From Streptomyces xanthophaeus (GTDB lineage: Bacteria > Actinomycetota > Actinomycetes > Streptomycetales > Streptomycetaceae), in the NCBI RefSeq assembly GCF_030440515.1, contig NZ_CP076543.1, forward strand, positions 7,169,001-7,233,000: 64,000 nt of DNA. Direction: 5' to 3'. The position numbers and the translations under genes were made by a program. This document shows, piece by piece, positions 16,296-24,736 of the stretch. Each line of letters begins with the position of its first letter. Positions within the stretch are counted from its first letter, which is position 1. Below the pieces are notes generated by a model. It saw only the letters and a program-made list of their open reading frames with translations. It ran no database searches and was not told the origin of the DNA.

Positions 16296-17432
16296 ATGGA
16301 AATTCTTCAACAGCGCTCCACCACCGCTCAGGTGTGGGAAGCGGCCGAGGAGTTCATCCGACTCTTCCACCGGGAGAACGCGGAGGCCGGCGATCCGCGC
16401 GCCCGGCTCGCCGCCGTGAGGGCCGAGCTCGCCGAGACCGGCAGTTATGTGCACACCCCCGAGGAACTGGTCCACGGGGCCCGGGTGGCCTGGCGCAACA
16501 GCAACCGCTGCATAGGCCGCCTCTACTGGAACTCGCTGCGGGTCCGCGACCGCCGCGGGCTCACCGACGCCGACGACATCGCCGCCGAATGCTTCGACCA
16601 CCTGCGCGAGGCCACCAACGGGGGCAGGGTCAGGCCCACGATCACGGTCTTCGCCCCGGACACCCCGGCCCGGCCCGGCCCGCTGATCTGGAGCGAGCAG
16701 CTGGTCAGATACGCGGGATACGGCGACCATCCGTCGATAACCGTCGGCGACGCCCGCAACGCCCCGCTCACCGAGGCCCTCCTCCGGCTCGGCTGGTCCG
16801 GTGGCCCCGGAACCCCCTTCGACCTCCTGCCGCTCGTGGTCCAGGGCGTCGACGACAAACCCCGTTGGTTCGACACCCCCGCCGACGCCGTCCTGGAGGT
16901 GCCGATCGACCACCCCGACGGCGAGGGCTGGGCGGACTGGGGGCTGCGCTGGCACGCCGTACCCGCCATCTCCAACATGTGCCTGGAGATCGGCGGCATC
17001 CACTACCCGGCCGCGCCGTTCAACGGCTGGTACATGGGCACCGAGATCGGCGCCCGCAACCTCGCGGACACCGACCGGTACAACCTGCTGCCCGCCGTCG
17101 CCCGCCGCCTGGGCCTGGACACCTCCAGCGACCGGTCCCTCTGGAAGGACCGCGCGCTCGTCGAACTGAACCGGGCCGTCCTGCACTCCTTCGACCGGGC
17201 CGGGGTCACGATCGCCGACCACCACACCGAGTCCCGGCGCTTCCTCTCCCACATGGAACGGGAGGAGCGCAAGGGGCGCGAGGTGGGCGCGGACTGGTCC
17301 TGGATCGTGCCGCCGATCTCCGGCTCCGCGACCCCCGTCTTCCACCGCACCTACGAGGACCGCAGCAGCAGTACGGCCTACGTCCACCACCCCGGCGCGC
17401 AGGAGCGGGCCCAAGGACGGGATTTGGTCTAG
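16296..17432 (+). CDS. nos: Bacterial nitric oxide synthase oxygenase
   Basis: A 378-aa NO synthase oxygenase domain protein. C72 in WRNSNRCIGRLYW is the proximal haem ligand. E250 in WYMGTEIGARN binds the L-arginine guanidinium. DWSWIVPPISGSATPVFH near 333-350 forms the pterin/dimer side. As in other bacterial enzymes there is no fused flavin reductase domain, so electrons must come from other proteins. It converts L-arginine to NO and citrulline. NO serves stress protection in many Gram-positives and nitration in thaxtomin pathways, but no nitrating P450 or thaxtomin NRPS is next to it. ATG at 16296 lacks a clear ribosome-binding site. The 229 bp upstream hold an AT-rich stretch (16220-16245) but no confident promoter. 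Confidence 0.97.
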   Translation: MEILQQRSTTAQVWEAAEEFIRLFHRENAEAGDPRARLAAVRAELAETGSYVHTPEELVHGARVAWRNSNRCIGRLYWNSLRVRDRRGLTDADDIAAECFDHLREATNGGRVRPTITVFAPDTPARPGPLIWSEQLVRYAGYGDHPSITVGDARNAPLTEALLRLGWSGGPGTPFDLLPLVVQGVDDKPRWFDTPADAVLEVPIDHPDGEGWADWGLRWHAVPAISNMCLEIGGIHYPAAPFNGWYMGTEIGARNLADTDRYNLLPAVARRLGLDTSSDRSLWKDRALVELNRAVLHSFDRAGVTIADHHTESRRFLSHMEREERKGREVGADWSWIVPPISGSATPVFHRTYEDRSSSTAYVHHPGAQERAQGRDLV

Positions 17433-17487
17433 ACCTTCTGTTACCGTCGGCTCCGGACGGATCCGAAAGCGGTGAGAGGGGTTTCCT

Positions 17488-18552
17488 GTGGGCGGCGCGG
17501 ACAGCAAGGACCGAAGCGGCGAACACCGGGCCTACATCGGCTCCTTCACCTCGGGGGGCGGCCGCGGTGTGACCATCGCGGCCGTGGATCCGAAGACCGG
17601 GGCGCTGACCCCGCTCTCGGTCGCCACCGCCGAGGATCCGTCGTACCTCGCCCTCGCCCGGGACACCGGCGTCCTCTACGCGGTGAGCGAGACCGAGCGG
17701 GGCGAGGCGGCGGCCTTCCGGCCCACCGCCGGCGGCCTCGCCCCGCTCGGCGTACCCGTGCGCGTCGGGGGCTCCGGACCCACCCATCTCAGTGTGGCCG
17801 GGCGCAGGCTGCTCACCGCCAACTACACCTCCGGCAGCGTCAGCAGCCTTCCGCTCGCCGCCGACGGCCGCCCGGGCGGGCCCTCCCACGTCCTGCCGCA
17901 CCGGGGTTCCGGCCCCGACGCCGGACGGCAGGAGGGCCCGCACGCCCATCAGGTGCTGCCCGACCCGACCGGCCGCTGGGTGCTCAGCGTGGACCTCGGC
18001 ACCGACTCGGTACGGATCTGCGCGCTCGACCCGGCCACCGGGGCGCTGCGGGTGCACGCCGAGACCGCGCTGCGCGCCGGCACCGGCCCCCGCCACCTCG
18101 CCTTCCATCCGCAGGGCGCGGTGGCGTACGTCCTGCACGAGCTGGAGCCGCAGGTGACCGTCTGCCGCTGGAACGGGGCGTCCGGGCGACTGGAACCGGT
18201 CGGTGAGGTTCCAGTGGCCTCCGGGGGCGCCTCAGGGGCCGTACGGGCCTATCCCTCGGCGATCGTCGCCTCACCCGACGGCCGATTCGTCTGGGCGGCC
18301 GTCCGGGGGGCCGACACGATCGTCACCCTCTCCCTCGCCGACGGCCCCGGGAAGCCGCGGCTCACCGGCGCCGTGGACTGCGGCGGCGCGTGGCCGCGCG
18401 ATCTCGCCGTCGACCCCTCGGGGAGCCGGCTCTACGCGGCCAACGAGCGCTCGGGGGACGTCACCTGGTTCGAGGTGGACCCGCTGACCGGGCAGCCGCG
18501 CCGGGCCGGCTCGCTGGCCGTGCCCGCGGCCACCTGCGTGGTCTTCGGCTGA
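17488..18552 (+). CDS. 6-phosphogluconolactonase-like beta-propeller protein
   Basis: A 354-aa protein of the YbhE/Pgl lactonase family, a seven-bladed propeller. Repeated segments such as AYIGSFTSGGGRGVTI, PSYLALARDTGVLYAVSE, GPHAHQVLPDPTG, GPRHLAFHPQG and WPRDLAVDPSGSRLYAANE are diagnostic. The family hydrolyses 6-phosphogluconolactone or related lactones in the cytosol. GTG at 17488 has AGAGGGG upstream. It follows nos by 55 bp on the same strand and may be co-transcribed, although the gap could hold its own promoter. It ends at a strong bidirectional hairpin. Confidence 0.9.
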   Translation: MGGADSKDRSGEHRAYIGSFTSGGGRGVTIAAVDPKTGALTPLSVATAEDPSYLALARDTGVLYAVSETERGEAAAFRPTAGGLAPLGVPVRVGGSGPTHLSVAGRRLLTANYTSGSVSSLPLAADGRPGGPSHVLPHRGSGPDAGRQEGPHAHQVLPDPTGRWVLSVDLGTDSVRICALDPATGALRVHAETALRAGTGPRHLAFHPQGAVAYVLHELEPQVTVCRWNGASGRLEPVGEVPVASGGASGAVRAYPSAIVASPDGRFVWAAVRGADTIVTLSLADGPGKPRLTGAVDCGGAWPRDLAVDPSGSRLYAANERSGDVTWFEVDPLTGQPRRAGSLAVPAATCVVFG

Positions 18553-18573
18553 CACGGGCGCGCGGCGCACACG

Positions 18574-18622
18574 GAAGGGCCCCCGGCGGCCACGGTCTCC
18601 CGTGGCCCCCCGGGGGCCCTTC
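18574..18622. terminator. Strong bidirectional terminator hairpin
   Basis: A long GC-rich stem: GAAGGGCCCCCGG pairs with CCGGGGGCCCTTC, and the inner GGCCACGG pairs with CCGTGGCC around a TCTC loop, with a small internal mismatch. It lies between convergent genes and its AAGGG/CCCTT base works in both directions. Confidence 0.85.
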
Positions 18623-18638
18623 GCGTCGTACGGGCGGG

Positions 18639-19553
18639 TCAGTGTGCGGCGGCGTCCTGGGTGATCCCGAGCGCCGCGGCGTACTGCGCGACGGCCAGCT
18701 TGCCGAGCGCGCCGTATGCGCCGAGCACCTCGGCGGTGGCGCAGTCGGCCTCCTTGCAGGCGGTGTCGAGGAGCCCGTCGGCGGCCTCCGGGCCGATCAG
18801 GTACGGGGCGAGCGCGAGCAGCGTGGAGCCCTCGCGGCGCAGCTGCTCGGCGACCGCGGCCACCGAGCCCTCCTGGTCGAGCGCGGCGGCCATGACGGGC
18901 ACGGCGAGCCGGGCGGCGAGCAGCATGCCCGTGATCCCGGCGGCCTGTACGGCCTCCTCGCCACCGGTGGTGACCAGGACGATGCCGTCGGCGGCGGTGG
19001 TCACGGTGAAGAGCCGGGCGCGGTCGGCGCGGGCCAGGCCCGCCTCGGACAGCCGCACGTGCAGGCCCTCGGCGAGCAGCGGGTGCGGGCCGAGCACGTC
19101 GGCCAGCTCGGCGGCGGCCGAGGAGTCCATCAGCGCCTGGCGGATCCGGCGGAGCAGGTCGCTGTCGGGGCCGGCCAGCAGCGGCACGACCACGGCGTCC
19201 GGGCCGGTCGGCGCGGGCACCTCGTGGCCGGCCGCGCGGGCGAACTCCGCGCGCGCGACACGCTCGGTCGCGACGGCGGTCAGCACGCCGGACAGGGACG
19301 GGAACTCGGTGGCGTCGTCACCTTCGAGGAAGCCGATCCGGGCGTCGAGGCCCGGCAGCTCGGAGCGGCCGATGCTGATGATCTCTTCCGCGAGCCCTCG
19401 CGAGGCGGCCGAGGGGGCACCGGGCACGGCGAGCACCAGCGCGGGCGCGCCCTCGGGCGCCACCGCGGGCTCGGGCCGGCGGTGCCGTCCGGTCTGGCGG
19501 GGTCGCGGCATTCGTACGGGCAGGCCATTTGCGGGCCCAGTGGGGGAGCTCAT
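18639..19553 (-). CDS. CbiX/SirB-type sirohydrochlorin chelatase-like protein
   Basis: A 304-aa protein of the CbiX-like chelatase family, which inserts cobalt or iron into sirohydrochlorin. The fold-typical tandem half-domains are seen as PALVLAVPGAPSAASRGLAEEI near 37 and a central VVPLLAGPDSDLLRRI. Normally the first half carries HGS/HGT near its start; here the equivalent position reads VPGAPSAA, so the usual metal-binding His is absent and activity is uncertain. No cobalamin or sirohaem gene is nearby. ATG at 19553 has a weak ribosome-binding site. It converges on the lactonase gene. Confidence 0.65.
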   Translation of the reverse strand: MSSPTGPANGLPVRMPRPRQTGRHRRPEPAVAPEGAPALVLAVPGAPSAASRGLAEEIISIGRSELPGLDARIGFLEGDDATEFPSLSGVLTAVATERVARAEFARAAGHEVPAPTGPDAVVVPLLAGPDSDLLRRIRQALMDSSAAAELADVLGPHPLLAEGLHVRLSEAGLARADRARLFTVTTAADGIVLVTTGGEEAVQAAGITGMLLAARLAVPVMAAALDQEGSVAAVAEQLRREGSTLLALAPYLIGPEAADGLLDTACKEADCATAEVLGAYGALGKLAVAQYAAALGITQDAAAH

Positions 19554-19649
19554 GGCGCCGCATGCTACTGGCTTATCGGAACAAGGTGTTCGGGCAGGGC
19601 CTTCTCGCGAGGCATTTGTCCGTATTTATCCGGTGAATATCAGATACGT

Positions 19650-20336
19650 TCAACTGACTGACGGCAAGCGCCAGTCCACAGGCTGTGAACCCTGGCCCAC
19701 CAGCAGCTCGTTCGTCCGGCTGAACGGCCGGGAGCCGAAGAACCCGTAGTCGGCCGACTTGGGGGAGGGGTGCGAGGACTCCACGACGGGCAGTTCGCCG
19801 AGCAGCGGCCGCAGGTTGCGGGCCGCCCGTCCCCAGAGGATGGAGACCAGCGGCTTGCCGCGCGCGGCCAGGGCCCGGATGGCCTGGTCGGTGACGGCTT
19901 CCCAGCCCTTGCCCTGGTGCGCGTTGGAGCGCCGGGGCGCGGTCGTGAGCGACCTGTTGAGCAGCAGGACGCCCTGCCGGGTCCACGGGGTGAGGTCGCC
20001 GTTCGCCGGGCGGCCGGTGCCGATGTCCCGGTGCATCTCCAGGAAGATGTTGTCGAGGCTCGGCGGTACCGGCCGTACGTCGGGGGCGACCGAGAAGGAC
20101 AGGCCCACCGCGTGTCCCGGCGTGGGGTAGGGATCCTGCCCGACGATCAGTACCTTGACCTCGTCGAAGGGCTGTTGGAAGGCGCGCAGCACATTGGCCC
20201 CGGCCGGTACGTACGTCCTCCCCGCCGCGATCTCGGCGCGCAGGAAGTCGCCCATGGCGGCGATCTGCCCCGCCACCGGCTCCAGAGCACGGGCCCAGCC
20301 CGGCTCGACGATCTCGTTCAACGGTCGTGCTGCCAC
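19650..20336 (-). CDS. ung: Uracil-DNA glycosylase, family 1
   Basis: A 228-aa uracil-DNA glycosylase that removes uracil arising from cytosine deamination in base-excision repair. The water-activating loop [16 protein letters not shown] is at about 66-81 with the catalytic Asp in it. LLLNRSLT, the LILWG-equivalent SILWG and the DNA-intercalation loop [19 protein letters not shown] complete the family signature. GTG at 20336 lies 11 bp after the stop of the upstream BNR-repeat gene on the same strand, so the two are likely co-transcribed. Confidence 0.96.
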   Translation of the reverse strand: MAARPLNEIVEPGWARALEPVAGQIAAMGDFLRAEIAAGRTYVPAGANVLRAFQQPFDEVKVLIVGQDPYPTPGHAVGLSFSVAPDVRPVPPSLDNIFLEMHRDIGTGRPANGDLTPWTRQGVLLLNRSLTTAPRRSNAHQGKGWEAVTDQAIRALAARGKPLVSILWGRAARNLRPLLGELPVVESSHPSPKSADYGFFGSRPFSRTNELLVGQGSQPVDWRLPSVS

Positions 20337-20347
20337 GGTGGATCACT

Positions 20348-21439
20348 CTACTGGCCGAACGTGGCCGCCCGCACACACAGGACGTCGGGCAGGTGCTCGG
20401 CGAGCAGTTGCCAGCTCTCGCCGTCGTCGTGGCTGGCGTACACCTCTCCGTTGCGGTTGCCGAAGTAGATGCCCGCCGGGTCCGCGTCGTCCGTGCACAG
20501 CGCGTCCCGGAGCACCGTGCCGTAGTGGTCCCCGGCCGGGAGCCCGCGCGCCAGCGGCTCCCAGGTGGCGCCCGCGTCCCGGGTGCGGAAGACCCGGCAC
20601 CGGTGCTCGGCCGGGACCCGGTCGGAGTCGGCGTTGAGCGGGAAGACGTAGGCGGTGTCCGGCCGGTGCGGATGGGCCGCGACCGCGAACCCGAAGTCGG
20701 AGGGCAGGCCGCCGCCGATGTCGGTCCACCGGCCGCCCGCGTCGTCGCTGCGGTAGACGCCCCAGTGGTTCTGCAGGTACAGCCGGTCCGTGTCCCCGGC
20801 GTCCTGGGCGATCTTGTGCACGCACTGGCCGAACTCCGGGTTCGGGTCCGGCAGGAACACCGCCGAGACCCCCGTGTTGGACGGCGCCCAGCTGGCCCCG
20901 CCGTCGCGGGTCCGGAAGACCCCGGCGGTGGACACGGCCACGGTCACGGCGTCCGGGTCGCGCGGGTCGGTGATCACCGTGTGCAGGCCCTCACCGCCGC
21001 CGCCCGGTACCCACTTCCCGCGGCTCGGGTGCTCCCACAGCGGGCGGACCAGCTCGAACGAGTCGCCCCGGTCGGTCGAGCGGAACAGCGCGGCCGGTTC
21101 CGTCCCCGCGTAGACCACGTCCGGGGCCTCGGGGCCGGCCGGCTGCAGCTGCCAGACCCGCTCCAGGGAGGCCCCGGTGTCCTGGGGGAACTTCACGGCC
21201 GGCGCGGCGGGCTCGCGCCAGGTCGCGCCGAGGTCGTCGGAGCTGAAGACGGACGGCCCCCAGTGCGAGCTGTCCCCGCCGACCAGCAGCCGGGGCGCCG
21301 GGCCCCGCCGGTCGACGGCGACCGCGTAGATCGCCTGGGCGTTGAAATGGGGCCCGTCGAACTCCCAGGGCGCATCACCCCGGCGGCGGCCGATGAAGAG
21401 TCCTTTGCGGGTTCCCACGAGCAGTACTGCGTCGGCCAT
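20348..21439 (-). CDS. BNR/Asp-box repeat beta-propeller protein (sialidase-like fold)
   Basis: A 363-aa protein starting MADAVLLVGTRKGLF, with six Asp-box motifs of the SxDxGxxW type: SSDDLGATW, STDRGDSFE, TRDGGASWA, SDDAGGRWT, TRDAGATWE and SHDDGESWQ. These mark a six-bladed propeller as found in sialidases and Vps10-like domains. There is no signal peptide, so it is cytosolic, and the Arg triad of true sialidases is not evident; an exo-sialidase annotation would be over-reading. ATG at 21439 has a GGAGGTG ribosome-binding site. It precedes ung in a probable operon and is divergent from the wax synthase gene. Confidence 0.85.
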   Translation of the reverse strand: MADAVLLVGTRKGLFIGRRRGDAPWEFDGPHFNAQAIYAVAVDRRGPAPRLLVGGDSSHWGPSVFSSDDLGATWREPAAPAVKFPQDTGASLERVWQLQPAGPEAPDVVYAGTEPAALFRSTDRGDSFELVRPLWEHPSRGKWVPGGGGEGLHTVITDPRDPDAVTVAVSTAGVFRTRDGGASWAPSNTGVSAVFLPDPNPEFGQCVHKIAQDAGDTDRLYLQNHWGVYRSDDAGGRWTDIGGGLPSDFGFAVAAHPHRPDTAYVFPLNADSDRVPAEHRCRVFRTRDAGATWEPLARGLPAGDHYGTVLRDALCTDDADPAGIYFGNRNGEVYASHDDGESWQLLAEHLPDVLCVRAATFGQ

Positions 21440-21663
21440 GGCCGGCACCTCCGGGCCTCGTCGCCCTCGGCGGGCGTTCCTTGCGGAGTATCTTTTCGGC
21501 CAGTCTGCACCCGACCGGTGACAGTGACCTGGCGGACGGTGCAGGGCTGCTGATGAGCAGATCAATACCGATCATTTACCGCCCGGAAATGGTTGCTGCT
21601 TGCATGCGGGTGTCCGTAATGGATTGACTTCAGGTCACTGCCGCCGCACGCGAGAGGACGTAT

Positions 21664-22986
21664 GTGGCCACCGAGCACCTGCCCCCGCTCGACCTCGCCT
21701 TCTGGCGGATCGAATCCGCCGACCACCCCATGCACCTGGGTGCCCTCGCCGTCTTCCGCGCGACCGGGCCCGGCGCCGCGGAGCGGGCCGCCCGCCTGCT
21801 CACCGCCCGCTGCGCGGCCGTGCCGCGCCTGCGCCGCCGGATCCGCGACGTGCTGCTGCCGGTCGGCGCGGCCGCCTGGTCGCCGGACCCCGGCTTCGAC
21901 CCGGCCCGGCACGTGTTCCTCGTCCGTACCGGCGAGGCCGTTCCGCACGCCGCCGCCGGACCTCTGATGGCCCGGCCGCTGGACCGGGCGCTGCCTCCGT
22001 GGGAGGCGCACGTGCTGGCCGGACCCGATCCGGACTCCTTCGCGGTGCTCTTCAAGTTCCACCACGCCCTCGCCGACGGCCTGGGCGCGCTGGCCCTCGC
22101 GGCCACCCTGTTCGACGAGGCGACGGCCCCCCGGCCGCCCGTGCGCCCGGTCCCCGAGCAGCGGGGCGGCTCCGTCCTGCGCCGGCTTCCCGGGGTCCTG
22201 GCGGCCCGGGTCCAGGACGTCGGCCAGGCCTTGGAGATCGGCGCCGCCGTGGCCCGCGCCGGACTGCCGCTCGGGGTGCCGGCCGCCCTCACCGCGGGCT
22301 CCGCCGGCTCGGGGGCCCGTGCGGTGGCCGGCCTCGCACTCGACCTGGACGAGGTGAACCTCGTCCGCAAGGGCGCCGGTGGCACCGTCAACGACGTGCT
22401 GATCGCCCTGGTCGCGGGCGCCCTACGGCGCTGGCTGGCGGAGCGGGGTGATCCCGAGCCCTGGGGCGCCGGCCCGCGCGCGCTGATCCCGGTGTCCCGC
22501 CGTCGCGGGCCCGGAGGCTCGGGGGGCGCCGGGAACCGGCTCTCCGGCTATCTCCTCCGGCTGCCGCTCGCCGAATCCGATCCGCTGCGCCGCCTGGACA
22601 GCGTGCGCGCCGCCATGGACCGCAACAAGGACGCCGGACCCGCCCGCGGCGCCGGGGCCGTCGCCCTGCTCGCCGACCACGTCCATCCGCTGGGCCACCG
22701 GCTCGGCGGCCCGCTCGTGGCCCAGGCCGCCCGGCTGCTCTTCGACATCCTGGTCACGAGCGTGCCGCTGCCGGGCTTCACCTTCACCCTGGGCGGCAGC
22801 CCGGTCCGCGAGGTGTACCCGCTCGCCCCGCTGGCCCGGGGGCAGTCCCTGGCCGTCGCGGTCTCCACGTACAAGGGGACGGTCCACTACGGACTGGTCG
22901 CCGACGCGGAGGCCGTCCCGGATCTGGCGGCCCTGGCGGGAGCGCTGCGCGCGGAACTCGACGAGCTTGTACGAGAGGTCTCGTAG
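21664..22986 (+). CDS. Wax ester synthase / diacylglycerol acyltransferase
   Basis: A 440-aa WS/DGAT-family enzyme. The catalytic HHxxxDG motif is H133-H134-ALA-D138-G139. The start LPPLDLAFWRIESADHPMHLGALAVF and the later NDVLIALVAGALRRWL and PLPGFTFTLGG segments are family-typical. It transfers acyl groups from acyl-CoA to alcohols or diacylglycerol, making storage lipid. GTG at 21664 has GAGAGGA upstream; the overlapping ATG two bases earlier is in the wrong frame. The 224 bp upstream, shared with the divergent BNR gene, hold no confident promoter. The last codons overlap the first ArsR-type operator element. Confidence 0.94.
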   Translation: MATEHLPPLDLAFWRIESADHPMHLGALAVFRATGPGAAERAARLLTARCAAVPRLRRRIRDVLLPVGAAAWSPDPGFDPARHVFLVRTGEAVPHAAAGPLMARPLDRALPPWEAHVLAGPDPDSFAVLFKFHHALADGLGALALAATLFDEATAPRPPVRPVPEQRGGSVLRRLPGVLAARVQDVGQALEIGAAVARAGLPLGVPAALTAGSAGSGARAVAGLALDLDEVNLVRKGAGGTVNDVLIALVAGALRRWLAERGDPEPWGAGPRALIPVSRRRGPGGSGGAGNRLSGYLLRLPLAESDPLRRLDSVRAAMDRNKDAGPARGAGAVALLADHVHPLGHRLGGPLVAQAARLLFDILVTSVPLPGFTFTLGGSPVREVYPLAPLARGQSLAVAVSTYKGTVHYGLVADAEAVPDLAALAGALRAELDELVREVS

Positions 22987-23020
22987 TACGAGGAAATTCG
23001 TAGTACGGTATCTCTCGTAC
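22969..23020. promoter_or_regulatory. Clustered operator repeats upstream of the OYE gene
   Basis: GTACGAGAG (22969-22977) and CTCTCGTAC (23012-23020) are perfect inverted 9-mers. Between them lies the palindrome CTCGTA-G-TACGAG (22980-22992) and a further TCGTAGTACGG. The 9-mer CTCTCGTAC recurs at 24240-24248, upstream of the ArsR gene. A binding region for that ArsR protein is the simplest reading. Confidence 0.7.
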
Positions 23021-23062
23021 TTGATCGATCCCCGGCATGCCCGGTCGTATCTGGAGAGCCTG

Positions 23063-24163
23063 ATGAGTGCTGCACCCGCCGCCTTCGCCGCCCTGTTCGC
23101 GCCCTACACGCTCCGCTCCGTCACCATCCCGAACCGGGTGTGGATGGCCCCGATGTGCCAGTACAGCGCCGAGGCGTTCGGCCCGAACGCGGGCGTGGCC
23201 GGCGACTGGCACTTCGCGCACTACGCCGCCCGCGCCACCGGCGGTACCGGGCTGATCGTCCAGGAGGCCACCGCGGTCTCCCCGGAAGGCCGGATCTCCC
23301 CCTACGACCTCGGCATCTGGAACGACACCCAGGTCGAGGCACTGTGCCGGATCACCTCCTTCGTCAAGGCCCAGGGCGCCGTCCCCGGCATCCAGATCGC
23401 ACATGCCGGCCGCAAGGCCTCCACCGACCGCACCTGGAAGGGCGGACGACCGGTCGGGCCCGAGGCGCACGGCTGGCAGCCGCTCGCCCCGAGCGCGCTG
23501 CCGTTCTCCGAGGACCACCCGGTGCCGCACGAGCTGACGGTCGAGGAGATCCGGGAGATCACCGGCCAGTTCGCGGCCGCCGCCGAGCGCTCACTGGCCG
23601 CGGGCTACGAGGTCGTCGAGATCCACGGCGCCCACGGCTACCTCATCGGCGAGTTCCTCTCCCCGTTCAGCAACCGGCGCACCGACGAGTACGGCGGCTC
23701 GTTCGAGAACCGCACCCGCTTCGCCCTCGAAGTGGTGGACGCCGTACGGGCGGTGTGGCCCGAGGAACTCCCGCTGTTCTTCCGGATCTCCGCCACCGAC
23801 TGGCTGGAGGACGAGGGCTGGACCGCCGACGAGACGGTCCGGCTGGCGGATCTGCTGCTGGAGCACGGGGTGGACCTGCTCGACGTCTCCACCGGCGGCC
23901 TCGCGCCGCACGCGCAGATCCCCGTGGGCCCCGGCTTCCAGGTCCCCTTCGCGGCCCGGGTCAAGGCCGGGACCGCCCTTCCCGTGGCCGCGGTCGGCCT
24001 GATCACCGAACCGGAGCAGGCCGAGAAGATCCTCGCCAACGGGGAGGCCGACGCCGTCCTGCTGGGCCGGGAACTGCTCCGCGACCCGTACTGGGCCCGC
24101 CGCGCCGCCAAGGAGCTGGGCGGGGAGATCCGTACGCCCGAGCAGTACCACCGCTCCTGGTGA
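23063..24163 (+). CDS. NADH:flavin oxidoreductase / Old Yellow Enzyme, YqjM-like
   Basis: A 366-aa FMN-dependent ene-reductase. WMAPMCQYSAE places C32 where YqjM-class enzymes carry their redox-tuning Cys. HAGRKAS, the substrate-binding HGAHGYLIGEFLSPFSNRR, DEYGGSFENR and the phosphate-binding GLITEPEQAEKIL and ADAVLLGRELLRDPY follow. It reduces activated C=C bonds of electrophiles such as quinones and enals using NADPH. ATG at 23063 (after GGAGAG) is used; the longer frame lacks homology. Repeated ArsR-type boxes upstream and a downstream arsR gene suggest induction by electrophiles or thiol stress. Confidence 0.96.
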   Translation: MSAAPAAFAALFAPYTLRSVTIPNRVWMAPMCQYSAEAFGPNAGVAGDWHFAHYAARATGGTGLIVQEATAVSPEGRISPYDLGIWNDTQVEALCRITSFVKAQGAVPGIQIAHAGRKASTDRTWKGGRPVGPEAHGWQPLAPSALPFSEDHPVPHELTVEEIREITGQFAAAAERSLAAGYEVVEIHGAHGYLIGEFLSPFSNRRTDEYGGSFENRTRFALEVVDAVRAVWPEELPLFFRISATDWLEDEGWTADETVRLADLLLEHGVDLLDVSTGGLAPHAQIPVGPGFQVPFAARVKAGTALPVAAVGLITEPEQAEKILANGEADAVLLGRELLRDPYWARRAAKELGGEIRTPEQYHRSW

Positions 24164-24170
24164 CGCGGGG

Positions 24171-24201
24171 ACGGCTCCGGCGCCGCCCGCCCCGGAGCCG
24201 T
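24171..24201 (+). terminator. Terminator hairpin after the OYE gene
   Basis: ACGGCTCCGG and CCGGAGCCGT are perfect 10-bp arms with an 11-nt loop, extended by GGGG/CCCC across one bulged A. It is 7 bp after the stop codon, with no T-run, as is common in Streptomyces. Confidence 0.7.
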
Positions 24202-24239
24202 ACCCCCGGTTTCCCCGACCGGCCCGCCTTCTTCGACGA

Positions 24240-24250
24240 CTCTCGTACGA
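24240..24250. promoter_or_regulatory. ArsR operator copy upstream of its own gene
   Basis: CTCTCGTAC at 24240-24248 is identical to the distal arm upstream of the OYE gene, and its overlapping TCGTACGA (24243-24250) is a perfect palindrome. It lies 53 bp before the arsR ATG, which suggests autoregulation. Confidence 0.6.
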
Positions 24251-24302
24251 TGGGACCCACACACAATCCGGAACGGACCGATCGAGTGAGTGGAGCAGGG
24301 AC

Positions 24303-24650
24303 ATGACGGAACGGGACACCTCCCGCACCCTCGCCCACCCCGAAGCGGGCGAGATCCGCCTGGAAGGCGTGCTGCACGCGCTGTCCGATCCGGTCCGGCT
24401 GTCCATCGTCCTGGACCTGGCCGCCTCGGCCGAGGACCTGTCCTGCTCGTACTTCGACCTGCCGGTCACCAAGTCCACGACCACCCACCACTTCCGCGTC
24501 CTGCGCGAGAGCGGCGTCGTGCGCCAGGCCTACCGCGGCACCACCAAGCTCAACGCCCTGCGCCGGGAGGAACTGGAGACGCTCTTCCCCGGCCTCCTCG
24601 ACAGCGTCCTCGCGGCGGCCGCGGCCGAGGCGGCCCGGCTCGCGTCCTGA
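24303..24650 (+). CDS. ArsR-family helix-turn-helix regulator
   Basis: A 115-aa winged-helix repressor: LHALSDPVRLSIVLDL, then the recognition region KSTTTHHFRVLRESGVV and the wing RQAYRGTTKLNALRREEL. The single Cys, in LSCSYFDL just before the recognition helix, is a plausible sensor for electrophiles or oxidants; there is no CxC metal site, so metal sensing is unlikely. It is separated from the OYE gene by a terminator, but both genes share the upstream CTCTCGTAC operator sequence. ATG at 24303 follows GGAGCAGGG. Confidence 0.93.
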   Translation: MTERDTSRTLAHPEAGEIRLEGVLHALSDPVRLSIVLDLAASAEDLSCSYFDLPVTKSTTTHHFRVLRESGVVRQAYRGTTKLNALRREELETLFPGLLDSVLAAAAAEAARLAS

Positions 24651-24736
24651 GCCGCGGCGCGTGCGACGGGGCGGCTCGGCGGTGGCCCGGTATCTCGCCG
24701 GCGCGCTGTGACCCGACCGGATCCGTGAGGGGCCCG

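Noticed and set aside
20348..21439. Annotation as exo-alpha-sialidase
   Set aside because: Asp-boxes show only a propeller fold; there is no signal peptide and the catalytic Arg triad is not evident.
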